Assembly: GCA_947626845.1 (NCBI GenBank)
Contig: CANQTW010000003.1
Coordinates: 1-64,000, forward strand
DNA: 64,000 bases
Source of the DNA: an uncultured Oscillospiraceae bacterium
GTDB lineage: Bacteria > Bacillota > Clostridia > Oscillospirales > Oscillospiraceae
Direction of reading: 5' to 3'
In this document: one piece after another, positions 31,450 to 40,491 of the stretch
How the letters are laid out: every line of letters starts with the position of its first letter
Position numbering within the stretch: the first letter of the stretch is position 1
Notes under the pieces: model-generated
What the model was told of the DNA's origin: nothing
Databases searched by the model: none
Seen by the model: only the letters and a program-made list of their open reading frames with translations
Program-made: the position numbers and the translations under genes

Positions 31450-33216
31450 ATGTCTTTAGTGAATATAAAAATCGAGGGACATCCCTACCAAGTCGAGGCC
31501 GGCCTTACCATTCTGGAGGCCGCCAAGCGTTGCGGCTATGACATCCCGTCCCTCTGCGCCTTCAACCACGGCGAGTGCAATCAGGGCTCCTGCCGTGTCT
31601 GCCTGGTGGAGGCCACCGGAGCGCGGGGCCTCGTGGCCTCTTGCGTCTATCCCGTCAGCGAGGGTATGGAGATCACCATCTCCTCTCCCAAGGCCGTCCA
31701 GGCCCGCCGCATCAGCGTGGAGCTGCTGCTCTCCAACCACTCCGCCTGGTGCCAGGAGTGCGGCAAGAACGGCTCCTGTGAGCTTCTGCGCGTGGCGCAG
31801 ATGACCGGCGCCCGCGTCATCAACAAGGCCGGTGCCCGCACCCCCGTCACCGTGGACGAGCTGAGCCCCAGCATCATTCGGGACACCTCCAAGTGCATTC
31901 TCTGCGGACGGTGCATCGCCAGATGCCAGAACGCCCACGGCCTCTCCGTCCTGGGCTTTGAGAACCGCGGCTTCAACACCATCGTTGGCCCCGCCGAGAA
32001 CCGCAGCTTTATGGACTCCCCCTGCATCCTGTGCGGCCAGTGCGTCAGCGTCTGCCCCACCGGCGCTCTTCTGGAGAAGAGCGAGATTTGGAAGATCGAC
32101 GAGGCCAAAAAGGCCGGCAAGTACATCGTTGTTCAGACCGCTCCCGCCGTCCGCGCCGCTCTGGGCGAAGAGTTTGGCATGAAGATCGGCACCCCCGTCA
32201 CCGGCAAGATGGTGGCCGCCCTGAAGCGCCTGGGCTTTGACAAGGTCTACGACACCAACTTTGGCGCTGACCTGACCATCATGGAGGAGGCCAATGAGCT
32301 GGTGAACCGCATTAAGAACGGCGGCGTCCTGCCCATGATCACCTCCTGCTCTCCCGGCTGGGTCAACTATGCCGAGTACTACTATGGAGATCAGCTGGAT
32401 CACCTTTCCTCCTGCAAGTCTCCCCATGAGATGTTCGGCGCCATCGTGAAGAGCTATTTCGCTGAGAAGAACGGCATCGATCCCAAGAACATCTTTGTTG
32501 TCTCTATCATGCCCTGCACCGCCAAGAAATTCGAGAAGGAGCGCGACCAGCTGAAGAACGCCGCCGGCCTTCCCGATGTGGACTGCGTGCTCACCACCCG
32601 TGAGCTGGGCGACCTGATCCGCCGCTCAGGTATCAACTTCGCAAAGCTTCCCGACGAGGAGTTTGACCAGGATCTCCTGGGCGAGTACACCGGCGCCGGC
32701 GTCATCTTCGGCGTCACCGGCGGCGTTATGGAGGCCGCCCTGCGTACCGCCTACCATATCCTCACCGGTAAGGAGCACGAGCTTGTGAAGTTCGAGCAGG
32801 TACGCGGCCTGGAGGGGATCAAGGAGGCCGCCATCGACATAGACGGCACTACCGTCAACGTGGCCGTGGCTCACGGCATGAAGAACGCCAAGGTGCTGAT
32901 GGACGAGGTCCGCGCCGGCACGAGCAAGTACACCTTCATCGAGATCATGGGATGCCCCGGCGGCTGTGTGGCCGGCGGCGGCCAGCCCTACGTGAAGCCT
33001 TGCTTCCTGCCCAATGAGGACATCGACATCCTGGACACCTATAAGGCCAAGCGCTCCGCCGCCCTCTACACCGAGGACGAGCGCCAGACCGTCCGCCAGT
33101 CCCACAACAACACCCAGATCCAGCAGCTCTACAAGGACTATCTGGGCGAGCCCTGCGGCCACCGCGCCCATGAGCTTCTCCACACCACCTACGCCGCCCG
33201 CGAACGGTTCAACTGA
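31450..33216 (+). CDS. hydA: [FeFe] hydrogenase catalytic subunit
   Basis: A 588-aa protein with an N-terminal [2Fe-2S] domain (CNQGSCRVC), a His-ligated cluster region (HSAWCQECGKNGSCEL), two [4Fe-4S] motifs (CILCGRCIARC, CILCGQCVSVCP) and the H-cluster motifs L1 TSCSPGW, L2 MPCTAKKFE and L3 EIMGCPGGCVAGGGQP. The small-subunit-like C-terminus (residues about 520-588) is present. It makes or consumes H2 in the cytoplasmic bifurcating complex with the two genes upstream. Maturases HydEFG are not in the window. Confidence 0.97.
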   Translation: MSLVNIKIEGHPYQVEAGLTILEAAKRCGYDIPSLCAFNHGECNQGSCRVCLVEATGARGLVASCVYPVSEGMEITISSPKAVQARRISVELLLSNHSAWCQECGKNGSCELLRVAQMTGARVINKAGARTPVTVDELSPSIIRDTSKCILCGRCIARCQNAHGLSVLGFENRGFNTIVGPAENRSFMDSPCILCGQCVSVCPTGALLEKSEIWKIDEAKKAGKYIVVQTAPAVRAALGEEFGMKIGTPVTGKMVAALKRLGFDKVYDTNFGADLTIMEEANELVNRIKNGGVLPMITSCSPGWVNYAEYYYGDQLDHLSSCKSPHEMFGAIVKSYFAEKNGIDPKNIFVVSIMPCTAKKFEKERDQLKNAAGLPDVDCVLTTRELGDLIRRSGINFAKLPDEEFDQDLLGEYTGAGVIFGVTGGVMEAALRTAYHILTGKEHELVKFEQVRGLEGIKEAAIDIDGTTVNVAVAHGMKNAKVLMDEVRAGTSKYTFIEIMGCPGGCVAGGGQPYVKPCFLPNEDIDILDTYKAKRSAALYTEDERQTVRQSHNNTQIQQLYKDYLGEPCGHRAHELLHTTYAARERFN

Positions 33217-33233
33217 AAATCAATTTGCTGACG

Positions 33234-33267
33234 TATTCCCCCGCCAAACCGACGGGGGAATATTTTT
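33234..33267 (+). terminator. Terminator of the hydrogenase operon
   Basis: TATTCCCCCG pairs with CGGGGGAATA, followed by TTTTTG. Confidence 0.9.
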
Positions 33268-33288
33268 GTGACAAATCGTAAAATATAC

Positions 33289-33317
33289 TTGACAAATTAT
33301 CTGATAAGAATTACAAT
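33289..33317 (+). promoter_or_regulatory. Promoter of the membrane protein/HTH pair
   Basis: TTGACA at 33289-33294, 17-bp spacer, TACAAT at 33312-33317. The start codon at 33343 lies 26 bases downstream, which supports that start. Confidence 0.8.
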
Positions 33318-33342
33318 GGAAAAAACAGAAAGGGGTGTTTTT

Positions 33343-33867
33343 ATGACAAATATAGCTATTCCTCTGATCCTGTTCGCGCTGGTGGGCGGGTTTACGGCCC
33401 TGATCATTTACGGGTCCTATGACCGTAAGAGCAAGGTGGGCAACGGACAGTTTGATGAGCGCCAGCTCATTGCCCAGGGAAGGGGCTTCGGGTTGGGACT
33501 CCTCGTGATGGTTCTCGCCGGACTTGGCATCTATTTGTACGACGGACTGTCGGACAGAGAGATCATGACAGCCGGTACGGCGGCGATCCTCCTGTGTTCA
33601 GCCGGTATGACAGTGGCCAACATTTACTGTATCGTCAAGGACGCCTATGTGTCCATCCGGGGGAGCAGAATCGCAACACTTTTCTCCGCGGGGGGTATGG
33701 GGACGATGATGCTCGACATCGGCATCAGGCGTCTGCGTGAGGACGGCCCGATGGTGGACGGCCGGCTCGGCCCCTGCTGGGGCCATCTTGCCCTCGGTTT
33801 TATGTTTCTCAGCATGTTCCTGTGCCTGCTGGTGAAGCTTCTTCTGGATCGGAGAAACCGGGAATGA
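33343..33867 (+). CDS. Five-helix membrane protein
   Basis: A 174-aa protein with about five membrane segments and a conserved-looking FDERQLIAQGRGF loop between the first two. Such proteins pair with small HTH regulators in many Firmicutes; the function is unknown. ATG 33343 is used because a consensus promoter ends at 33317 and AAAGGGG sits just upstream. Its stop overlaps the next gene (ATGA at 33864). Confidence 0.75.
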   Translation: MTNIAIPLILFALVGGFTALIIYGSYDRKSKVGNGQFDERQLIAQGRGFGLGLLVMVLAGLGIYLYDGLSDREIMTAGTAAILLCSAGMTVANIYCIVKDAYVSIRGSRIATLFSAGGMGTMMLDIGIRRLREDGPMVDGRLGPCWGHLALGFMFLSMFLCLLVKLLLDRRNRE

Positions 33868-34055
33868 AGAATCTACGGCTGAAAGCCGCCAGGGCGGCTC
33901 TGGATTTGAGCCAGCAGGCCCTGGCAGACCGGGTGGGCGTGACCCGCCAGACCATCAACGCCATCGAAAAAGGGGACTACAATCCCACCATCAACCTGTG
34001 CATCGCCATTTGCAAGGAGCTGGGCAAGACCCTGGACGAGCTTTTCTGGGAATAA
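33864..34055 (+). CDS. Small XRE-type regulator (YozG-like)
   Basis: A 63-aa protein that is nearly all helix-turn-helix (LSQQALADRVGVTRQTINAIEKGDYNPTINL is split across its core). It overlaps the membrane-protein gene by four bases, so the two are co-translated. The pairing suggests the regulator controls its own operon, perhaps in response to the membrane protein. Confidence 0.88.
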   Translation: MKNLRLKAARAALDLSQQALADRVGVTRQTINAIEKGDYNPTINLCIAICKELGKTLDELFWE

Positions 34056-34067
34056 CGGAATATAGTC

Positions 34068-34106
34068 AACAGGAATATTAACATTTTATTAATGTTCCTG
34101 TTTTTT
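34068..34106 (+). terminator. Terminator between the HTH gene and the GntR operon
   Basis: AACAGGAATATTAA pairs with TTAATGTTCCTGTT (one mismatch), followed by a T-run. Confidence 0.82.
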
Positions 34107-34107
34107 G

Positions 34108-34170
34108 TTGACATTCTTTGGGGCCTATGATAATATGACTGTATTAGCACAGTTAGTACAGTCAATACAG
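34108..34170 (+). promoter_or_regulatory. Promoter and GntR operator of the ABC transporter operon
   Basis: TTGACA at 34108-34113 with -10-like TAATAT at 34131-34136 (17 bp). CTGTATT (34139-34145) and AATACAG (34164-34170) form an inverted repeat around further CAGTTAGTACAG repeats. It is the likely autoregulatory site of the GntR protein. Confidence 0.6.
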
Positions 34171-34189
34171 CTGTGAAAGAGGTGGTCAA

Positions 34190-34558
34190 ATGTTGCAGCT
34201 AAATTTCCGGGACAGCCGGCCCATCTACGAGCAGGTGCGGGACGGGCTGAGAAAGCTCATTATCACGGGCGTCATCCCGGCGGGGGACAAACTGCCCTCG
34301 GTACGATCCCTTTCCGGGTCTCTGGCGATCAATCCCAACACCATCCAGAGGGCCTATGAGGCGTTGGAGCAGGAGGGGTACGCTTACACGGTGGCGGGGA
34401 AGGGGAGCTTCGCGGCGCTTCCCACGGACGTGCGGGAGGACCGGCGGCAGGAGCTTTTATCAAAACTCGACGCCATCGTGCAGGAGCTTGCGTTTTTAGG
34501 CGTGAAGCCCGAAGAGCTGGCGGAACGGTTTGCCAGAAGAGAGGAGGATGAACAATGA
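34190..34558 (+). CDS. GntR-family regulator, YtrA type
   Basis: A 122-aa protein with a winged-helix N-terminus (GDKLPSVRSLSGSLAINPNTIQ is spread over residues about 33-55) and a short C-terminal helix pair, as in the YtrA subfamily that regulates ABC transporters. ATG 34190 follows AGAGGTGG. It overlaps the ATPase gene (ATGA at 34555). Confidence 0.92.
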   Translation: MLQLNFRDSRPIYEQVRDGLRKLIITGVIPAGDKLPSVRSLSGSLAINPNTIQRAYEALEQEGYAYTVAGKGSFAALPTDVREDRRQELLSKLDAIVQELAFLGVKPEELAERFARREEDEQ

Positions 34559-35457
34559 TCGAGGTCAAAAATGTTGTCAAGAGCTTTGACGGCTTCCACG
34601 CTCTGGACGGGCTGACCATGACGGTCCCGCGTGGCGCCATCTACGGCCTGGTAGGGCCCAACGGGGCGGGGAAGTCCACCATACTGCGGCACCTGTCCGG
34701 CGCCTACCGGCAGGATTCCGGCGAGATCACCCTGGAGGGCGAGCCCATTTATGAGAATCCCGCCGCCAAGCGGAGAATCGCGGTGATCCCCGATGAGGTC
34801 TATTATTTCGGCTCCGCCACCACGCGGGATATGATGAAATTCTATCAGGGCCTCTATCCAAAATTCGATGTGGAGCGCTACAATCGTCTGAGAGAGGCTT
34901 TTCCGGAGGTGGATGAGCGCCGGCCCATCCGCAGGCTCTCTAAGGGTATGCAGAAGCAGTCGGCCTTCTGGCTGGCGCTCAGCTGCCGGCCTGATTATCT
35001 CCTGCTGGACGAGCCGGTGGACGGACTCGACCCGGTAATGCGCCGGCAGGTCTGGTCCATCCTCATGGGCGACGTCTCCGAATACGGCACCACGGTGCTG
35101 GTGTCCTCCCACAATCTGCGGGAGCTTGAAGATGTGTGCGACCATGTGGGCATCCTCAGCCACGGCAAGGTGGCGCTGGAGCGGTCACTTTCGGAGCTCC
35201 AGGGCGGCATCGTCAAGCTCCAGATCGCCTTCAACTCCTCTCAACCCCCGGCACTTCCGGAGGACATCAAAATTCTCCACACCTCCAACCTGGGACGCAT
35301 CTACACCTACATCATCCGTGGGAGCGTGGAGGAGACGCAGGCACGGTTCGCCCCCTTTGAGCCGCTGTTCATGGAGGCCCTGCCACTGACCTTGGAGGAG
35401 ATATTTATTTACGAAATGGGAGGTGAGGACTATGCGGTCCGGGACATCGTACTTTGA
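34555..35457 (+). CDS. ABC transporter ATP-binding protein, YtrB type
   Basis: A 300-aa ATPase: Walker A GPNGAGKST (about residues 37-45), signature RLSKGMQKQ, Walker B YLLLDEPVDGLD and the switch SSHNL. The C-terminal 90 residues resemble the regulatory tail of export-type ABC proteins. It is coupled to the GntR gene before it and overlaps the permease gene after it. The substrate is unknown; such operons often respond to cell-wall-active or peptide antibiotics. Confidence 0.92.
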   Translation: MIEVKNVVKSFDGFHALDGLTMTVPRGAIYGLVGPNGAGKSTILRHLSGAYRQDSGEITLEGEPIYENPAAKRRIAVIPDEVYYFGSATTRDMMKFYQGLYPKFDVERYNRLREAFPEVDERRPIRRLSKGMQKQSAFWLALSCRPDYLLLDEPVDGLDPVMRRQVWSILMGDVSEYGTTVLVSSHNLRELEDVCDHVGILSHGKVALERSLSELQGGIVKLQIAFNSSQPPALPEDIKILHTSNLGRIYTYIIRGSVEETQARFAPFEPLFMEALPLTLEEIFIYEMGGEDYAVRDIVL

Positions 35458-37318
35458 TTGGACGCTCTTTAAGAAGAATTTCACCCGCTTCTGGCCCATC
35501 TGGGCAAGCTACCTGGTCATTTGGCTGTTTATCCTGCCCATCAACGCTTTGGCCTCGCTCAGCGGTACGGCGAAAGGCTTATATTACGCAATAGCGGATT
35601 CCGCCAGCGCCCACATGTGGTTTTCCTTGGTCTACGGCCTCTTTGCCGCCATGGCGGTGCTGAGCCACCTGTACGCCTCTCGGTCCGCTAACTTCTACGG
35701 TGCGCTTCCCGTGCGCCGCGAGGGCATCTTCCTGACCCAGTACCTCTCCGGCTTCGCCTTCGTGGCCCTTCCCCAGATCGCCGTGGCCGTGTTCATGGCG
35801 GTGATCGGCTTCGCTTGGAGGGCCGCTCCGGTACTGCCGTGCCTCGCCTGGCTGGGTATAGGCATGGGGACTATGTTCTTTTTCTACACCTTCGCGTTCC
35901 TCTGCGGCGTCTTCACTGGCCATATCCTGGCCCTGCCGGCCTTTTATGTCATTTTGAACTGCCTTACGTATCTACTCTACGAACTGATCAGCGTCGTGGT
36001 GGAGCGCTCCTTCTATGGCTTCGCGGGCTTTGGAAATACCGTGGACAGCCTGGTGGAGTGGCTTACGCCCGTGACGCCCCTTTCCGATGTACGCCTTCAG
36101 TACGATGACAAGTTAGGGAAAACGATGGCCGCGAACGAGGAAGTTCTGCTCGTCTACTGCGCCGTGGCCCTGGTGCTCCTGGCGTGCGCGTTCCTCCTCT
36201 ACAAGCGCCGCAAGCTGGAGTCCGCCGGGGACGTGGTGTCCTACCGCTTTGTGCGGCCCGTTTTCAAATACGGCGTCGCCGTCTGCTCCGGCCTGTTCCT
36301 GGGCTATGTGACCTCGGAGATCATCGGGGAGGGGACCCTGCCCATCATGGTGGTCGTCTGGACGGTCCTGGGCTGTTTCGCCGCCCAGATGCTCCTGGAC
36401 AAGACCTTCCGGGTCTTCAAAAAGTGGAAGGGCGTTCTGGCGGTGAGCGCTGTTATGGCGGCGGCTATGGTCTGCATCACCTTTGATCTTATCGGCTTTG
36501 AGTCCTGGGTTCCCGATGTGGAGGATGTTGAGAGCGTGGACGTTCTCCAATTCTATGCCGATGTGGGGTGGAATTCCGGAAACGGCGGGCGCTTTACCGC
36601 CACCGATTCGCGCACGATCCAGGACATTATCACGATCCATAAAAACGCCATCGCCTACGGCAACGGCGAACTGTCCGATCCGGAAGATTACAGCAAAGAG
36701 GGTACTATCAACATCGAGGTCATCTACCATACAAAGACGGGGGATCATGCCCGCCAATATATGTACATCTTCGCCATGCCCGAAGCGGATGTCCCCGGCA
36801 CCACCGCCAACGCCCTCCAGGATATCATAAATAACCGGGAGCTTTATTGGGAGATTTACGGCTTTGCCCAATTGGAGCGCCAGCTGGCCGCCGGCGGAAT
36901 GCTCCGGGAGGTGGACTACTCCTATGAGAATTTTGACGGCTATAACAATGAGGACGATTTTGAGCTGGGCTATATGGCCCCCGGCGAGACCTGCAAAGCG
37001 GCATATTTCTTCGGCAGCGACGCCCTGGAGCTTCTGGACGCGGTAAAGAGCGACTTCTTTGCCGGACGGATCGGCGTTGTCGATTTTGACAACAGGCTGG
37101 AACGGGAGGACTGCTATAGAATGTTGAGATTCTACGCCGCCAATGAGATCGTCTTAGGTGATGAAAACTCCTCCAGCTCCAGCTTCTACGGCCCGTATAC
37201 GGAGGAAACATATTCGTCTTTTGTCAGCATCAGCGTGATGCCCGAATCCACAACGACCCTGGAGACATTGGTGCGCCTCTTCCCCAACGCCACGATGGAG
37301 GAAGACCTGTGGAAATGA
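35432..37318 (+). CDS. ABC transporter permease with large extracytoplasmic part
   Basis: A 628-aa membrane protein with about six N-terminal helices (residues 15-300), one further helix near 335 and a C-terminal extracytoplasmic-looking domain (about 355-628) rich in acidic and aromatic residues. ATG 35432 has GGGAGG nine bases upstream and lies inside the ATPase gene. It partners the YtrB-type ATPase. The long C-terminal domain is unlike a minimal permease and may sense a ligand. Confidence 0.82.
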   Translation: MRSGTSYFDWTLFKKNFTRFWPIWASYLVIWLFILPINALASLSGTAKGLYYAIADSASAHMWFSLVYGLFAAMAVLSHLYASRSANFYGALPVRREGIFLTQYLSGFAFVALPQIAVAVFMAVIGFAWRAAPVLPCLAWLGIGMGTMFFFYTFAFLCGVFTGHILALPAFYVILNCLTYLLYELISVVVERSFYGFAGFGNTVDSLVEWLTPVTPLSDVRLQYDDKLGKTMAANEEVLLVYCAVALVLLACAFLLYKRRKLESAGDVVSYRFVRPVFKYGVAVCSGLFLGYVTSEIIGEGTLPIMVVVWTVLGCFAAQMLLDKTFRVFKKWKGVLAVSAVMAAAMVCITFDLIGFESWVPDVEDVESVDVLQFYADVGWNSGNGGRFTATDSRTIQDIITIHKNAIAYGNGELSDPEDYSKEGTINIEVIYHTKTGDHARQYMYIFAMPEADVPGTTANALQDIINNRELYWEIYGFAQLERQLAAGGMLREVDYSYENFDGYNNEDDFELGYMAPGETCKAAYFFGSDALELLDAVKSDFFAGRIGVVDFDNRLEREDCYRMLRFYAANEIVLGDENSSSSSFYGPYTEETYSSFVSISVMPESTTTLETLVRLFPNATMEEDLWK

Positions 37319-37374
37319 GATTCTTTAGCCTGAAAAGGCATAGGAAAACTGAATAAATAGGAGCCAAACAACAT

Positions 37375-37636
37375 GACCCCCCGCGGCATATGCCGCGGGG
37401 GTCCAGCTTGTCAAAAAACTCAAATTCGATATTTTTTCCGGCGACATGTGCGTCGGAAAAAATCCCTTTTGTCACGCAAGTGTGCCGCTTTGCGGCTCAT
37501 GCGGCGTGACGGCAGGGGAAAATACCTGAATTTCGCAAAATTCAGATATTTTCCCCGCACGTTCCCCTTGTCGGAAAAAGCCCGTCAGGGCTTTTTCGAC
37601 AGTCTAAACCCCCCGCGGCATATGCCGCGGGGGGTC
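37375..37636. repeat. Cluster of six consecutive hairpins bounded by one palindrome
   Basis: Palindrome 1 at 37378-37401 and its 28-bp near-copy at 37608-37635 (core GCGGCATATGCCGC) enclose four more inverted repeats: ATTTTTTCCG/CGGAAAAAAT (37431-37463), GTCACGC/GCGTGAC (37471-37510), GGGGAAAATA/TATTTTCCCC (37515-37556) and TGTCG.AAAAAGCCC/GGGCTTTTTCGACA (37569-37601). It fills the gap between two convergent genes. It may act as a bidirectional terminator or be a small repetitive element. Confidence 0.8.
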
Positions 37637-37652
37637 AATGTAATAAGACTTT

Positions 37653-38993
37653 TTAATTGGCCGTGGAGGTATCGGAACCGGTGGTATCGTCCACCGTTGT
37701 ATCCTCGACAGCCGCGCCGTCGGAGGGCTTCAGAACAACCCATCCGCAGGGGAAATATCTGCCGGTTGGCATGTTGTGGGCGCTGTTCTTGGTAATGGGT
37801 ACGCCGTCGTAGACCATGATCGCGCTGGAGCCGCCGTCGTTTGTCATAGCGGTGAAGCAGTCATAGCGCAGGAGAATATCGGCGCACTCGGAAACCGTGG
37901 TGCCGATGCTGTACCCCGGCTGGCGTCCGTCGATGATCAGCATCAGGGTGTCCTTGGTGGATGTCTGACCGATGCAGGAACGGGGCTGGATGCCCATGCC
38001 GCTGGAGCCCTTGCCCACGCGCTTTTCACCGTTGGCCACAAGAACGGGGAAGAACTGCATACCGTCGCGGAGCGTCTCGATATCCACCTCCGTGCCGACG
38101 CGGAAGTTGTCATCATAATCGAACCCGGCGATCTGGAACGGGGACTTCTTGGTGGCTTCGCAGATAAGCTCGCCCTGGGACTTTACAAGGCCCACAGCCA
38201 CCGTGCCGCGGCCTTTGCCGTCCTCGTCCTCAAATCCGCCCGCGTTGATGCCCAGAATGGCGTCGTAGTCCTCACAGAACTCCACGACTGTTTCGCCGCG
38301 GCTGGAGAATCTGGTGTCCTTGCCGAGAATGGTGCGGGAGCTTCCCTTGCAAAGCGCGAGCTTCCCCACATAATTGTCGCCCTTGACCTCCATAATGAGG
38401 ATCTGGTTGGGCATGTCGATGGCCCATACGGCGTCTCCGGCGGTGGTCTTGATCCCCAGGGAGACGATATCCTTCTGCTGAATGTTCTCAAGGGCAAGAT
38501 CGGCGGGGATGGTTGCCTCGTCTATCTGCGGGAACATGGCCAGGAGCAGCTCCATGGGCGTTGGAGGCGGCGGGGGAGGGGGCTCCGTTTGAGGCGTCGT
38601 ATCCGCCGTGTCGGGCACGTGCGGCTGCGTTGAGGGGGTGGTTTCCGGCGGTCCGGGGGGCAGGTCGCTCTGATCGATTTTGTTCTTATCCATCTCCTCC
38701 TGGATTTCGTCCATGACCTTGTCGATGACATCACCGGGGATAAAGGCAGTCGCCAGCCACTGGTGATGCAGGGTATTCATGGCGGTCTCGATGTAGAGCG
38801 TGCGAAGATTGGCGATGAAGGGGATGTTGGAGTATACCGCGGTCAGATAGCCCGCGGCCAGCACAACGACAACACAAATAAGGCAAATAAGGACCCGCAT
38901 TTTTTTGCTCAATTTAGCGGGAGCCTTCTTTGCCGTGTGCGCACCGTTGGTGCCGCCCAACACTTTTGAAGTTTTTTCTTTTAAATCGTTCAT
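37653..38993 (-). CDS. Phosphodiester glycosidase (NAGPA-like) membrane protein
   Basis: A 446-aa protein with one membrane helix near the N-terminus (about 32-53), a proline- and threonine-rich linker (about 120-150) and a C-terminal NAGPA domain (about 200-425; GINAGGFEDEDGKGRG, LIIDGRQPGYS, MTNDGGSSAIM). This fold hydrolyses sugar phosphodiesters and is common in cell-envelope and exopolysaccharide metabolism. ATG 38993 has AAGGA upstream and avoids a longer N-terminus without a ribosome site. It is transcribed towards the hairpin cluster. Confidence 0.9.
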   Translation of the reverse strand: MNDLKEKTSKVLGGTNGAHTAKKAPAKLSKKMRVLICLICVVVVLAAGYLTAVYSNIPFIANLRTLYIETAMNTLHHQWLATAFIPGDVIDKVMDEIQEEMDKNKIDQSDLPPGPPETTPSTQPHVPDTADTTPQTEPPPPPPPTPMELLLAMFPQIDEATIPADLALENIQQKDIVSLGIKTTAGDAVWAIDMPNQILIMEVKGDNYVGKLALCKGSSRTILGKDTRFSSRGETVVEFCEDYDAILGINAGGFEDEDGKGRGTVAVGLVKSQGELICEATKKSPFQIAGFDYDDNFRVGTEVDIETLRDGMQFFPVLVANGEKRVGKGSSGMGIQPRSCIGQTSTKDTLMLIIDGRQPGYSIGTTVSECADILLRYDCFTAMTNDGGSSAIMVYDGVPITKNSAHNMPTGRYFPCGWVVLKPSDGAAVEDTTVDDTTGSDTSTAN

Positions 38994-39098
38994 AGTCCTT
39001 ATTTTAGCAAACCGTGTCGTATTTTTCAAGGAGATTTTTCAGTCAATCTGATGAATTTTGATATAATTCGACGTATTCAACAGGACAGAAAGCCAATG

Positions 39099-39127
39099 TT
39101 GAAAAAAACCGCCGGATAGTGTATAAT
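39099..39127 (+). promoter_or_regulatory. Promoter of tgt
   Basis: TTGAAA at 39099-39104, 17-bp spacer, TATAAT at 39122-39127. The leader to ATG 39165 is too short to hold a preQ1 riboswitch. Confidence 0.78.
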
Positions 39128-39164
39128 CGGGAAATAAAGTCAGACGATTTTACGGAGGAAACGC

Positions 39165-40295
39165 ATGTTTGAATTGCTTAAAACCGAGGGGCGGGCCCGT
39201 CGGGGTGTTTTCCACACGCCCCACGGAACTGTTCAGACGCCCGTTTTTATGAACGTCGGTACCCAAGCGGCCATTAAGGGCGGCCTTTCCGCCCAGGACC
39301 TTGTGGAGCTTGGCTGTCAGATCGAGCTGTCAAACACCTATCATCTGCACCTCCGCCCCGGTGACCAGCTTATTCGGGAGATGGGCGGACTTCATAAGTT
39401 TATGAACTGGCGCGGCCCCATACTCACTGACTCAGGAGGATTCCAGATATTTTCACTGGCAAAACTGCGGAAGATCACCGAGGAGGGCGCGGCATTCAAC
39501 TCTCACATCGACGGACGCCGCGTTTTTATGTCCCCGGAGGATTCCATCCGCGTCCAGTCCAATCTTGGCTCCGATATCGCCATGGCTCTGGACGAGTGCA
39601 TCGGGCTCCCCGCGCCCTATGACTATGTCAAGGCCTCCGCGGAAAGAACCAGCCGCTGGCTCGTGCGCTGTAAGGCGGAGCTTGACCGTCTGAACGCTCT
39701 GGAGGACACCGTCAATCGCGGTCAGATGCTGTTCGGCATCAACCAGGGCGCCACCTATAAGGACATCCGCTGTGACAACATGGATACCATAGCGGCGCTT
39801 GACCTGCCCGGATACGCCATCGGCGGCCTGGCGGTGGGGGAGACGACCCAGGAGATGTATGACACCATAGACGCTGTGGAGGAGCATATGCCCAAGGATA
39901 AGCCGCGCTATCTGATGGGCGTCGGTACGCCGTCCAATATCATCGAGGGCGTGTACCGGGGCATCGATTTCTTTGACTGCGTTATGCCCGCGCGCAATGG
40001 CCGTCACGGACATCTCTTTACCTGGGACGGGATCATCAATATCAAAAACGAAAAATACGCCAGGGACGATACGCCCATCGATCCGGAATGTGACTGTCCG
40101 GTCTGCAGGACCTACTCTAAAAGCTATCTGCGTCACCTTTTTGCCGCCGGGGAGATCCTGGGCCTCCGGCTGGCAGTGGCCCATAACCTCTATTTTTACA
40201 ACAAGCTGGCCGAAAGGATTCGCCAAAGTCTGGATGATGGCTCCTTTGAGGCGTTCCGAAACCGCTATTCCCAGGTCCTCGGCACAAGAAAATAA
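39165..40295 (+). CDS. tgt: tRNA-guanine (queuine/preQ1) transglycosylase
   Basis: A 376-aa enzyme that exchanges G34 for preQ1 in tRNAs with GUN anticodons. It has the LTDSGGFQIFSL active-site aspartate, the DFFDCVMPARNGRHG nucleophile region and zinc ligands in CDCPVC followed by a C-terminal histidine. CGGAGGA precedes ATG 39165. In Firmicutes tgt commonly precedes yajC, as here. Confidence 0.97.
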   Translation: MFELLKTEGRARRGVFHTPHGTVQTPVFMNVGTQAAIKGGLSAQDLVELGCQIELSNTYHLHLRPGDQLIREMGGLHKFMNWRGPILTDSGGFQIFSLAKLRKITEEGAAFNSHIDGRRVFMSPEDSIRVQSNLGSDIAMALDECIGLPAPYDYVKASAERTSRWLVRCKAELDRLNALEDTVNRGQMLFGINQGATYKDIRCDNMDTIAALDLPGYAIGGLAVGETTQEMYDTIDAVEEHMPKDKPRYLMGVGTPSNIIEGVYRGIDFFDCVMPARNGRHGHLFTWDGIINIKNEKYARDDTPIDPECDCPVCRTYSKSYLRHLFAAGEILGLRLAVAHNLYFYNKLAERIRQSLDDGSFEAFRNRYSQVLGTRK

Positions 40296-40491
40296 CAGCT
40301 ATGCCAAATTATTCTTGCATTTACGCCAAAGACACGCTATAATATCCGCAGAGGCGGATATTATATCCGATTTTAAGCCGTTTTTCTCCCCGGCTGACGC
40401 CGGGAACCGGAAAACATGGCACATTATACCATCCCCACGCGGCGGGTATGGTATAATAAAATTACTTCTCATAAAAAAACGGAGGTCAACT

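Noticed and set aside
37375-37636. A CRISPR array
   Set aside because: The palindrome occurs only twice and the intervening sequence is itself a chain of hairpins, not regular spacers.
39128-39164. A preQ1 riboswitch ahead of tgt
   Set aside because: The leader after the promoter is only about 30 bases and shows no H-type pseudoknot pattern.
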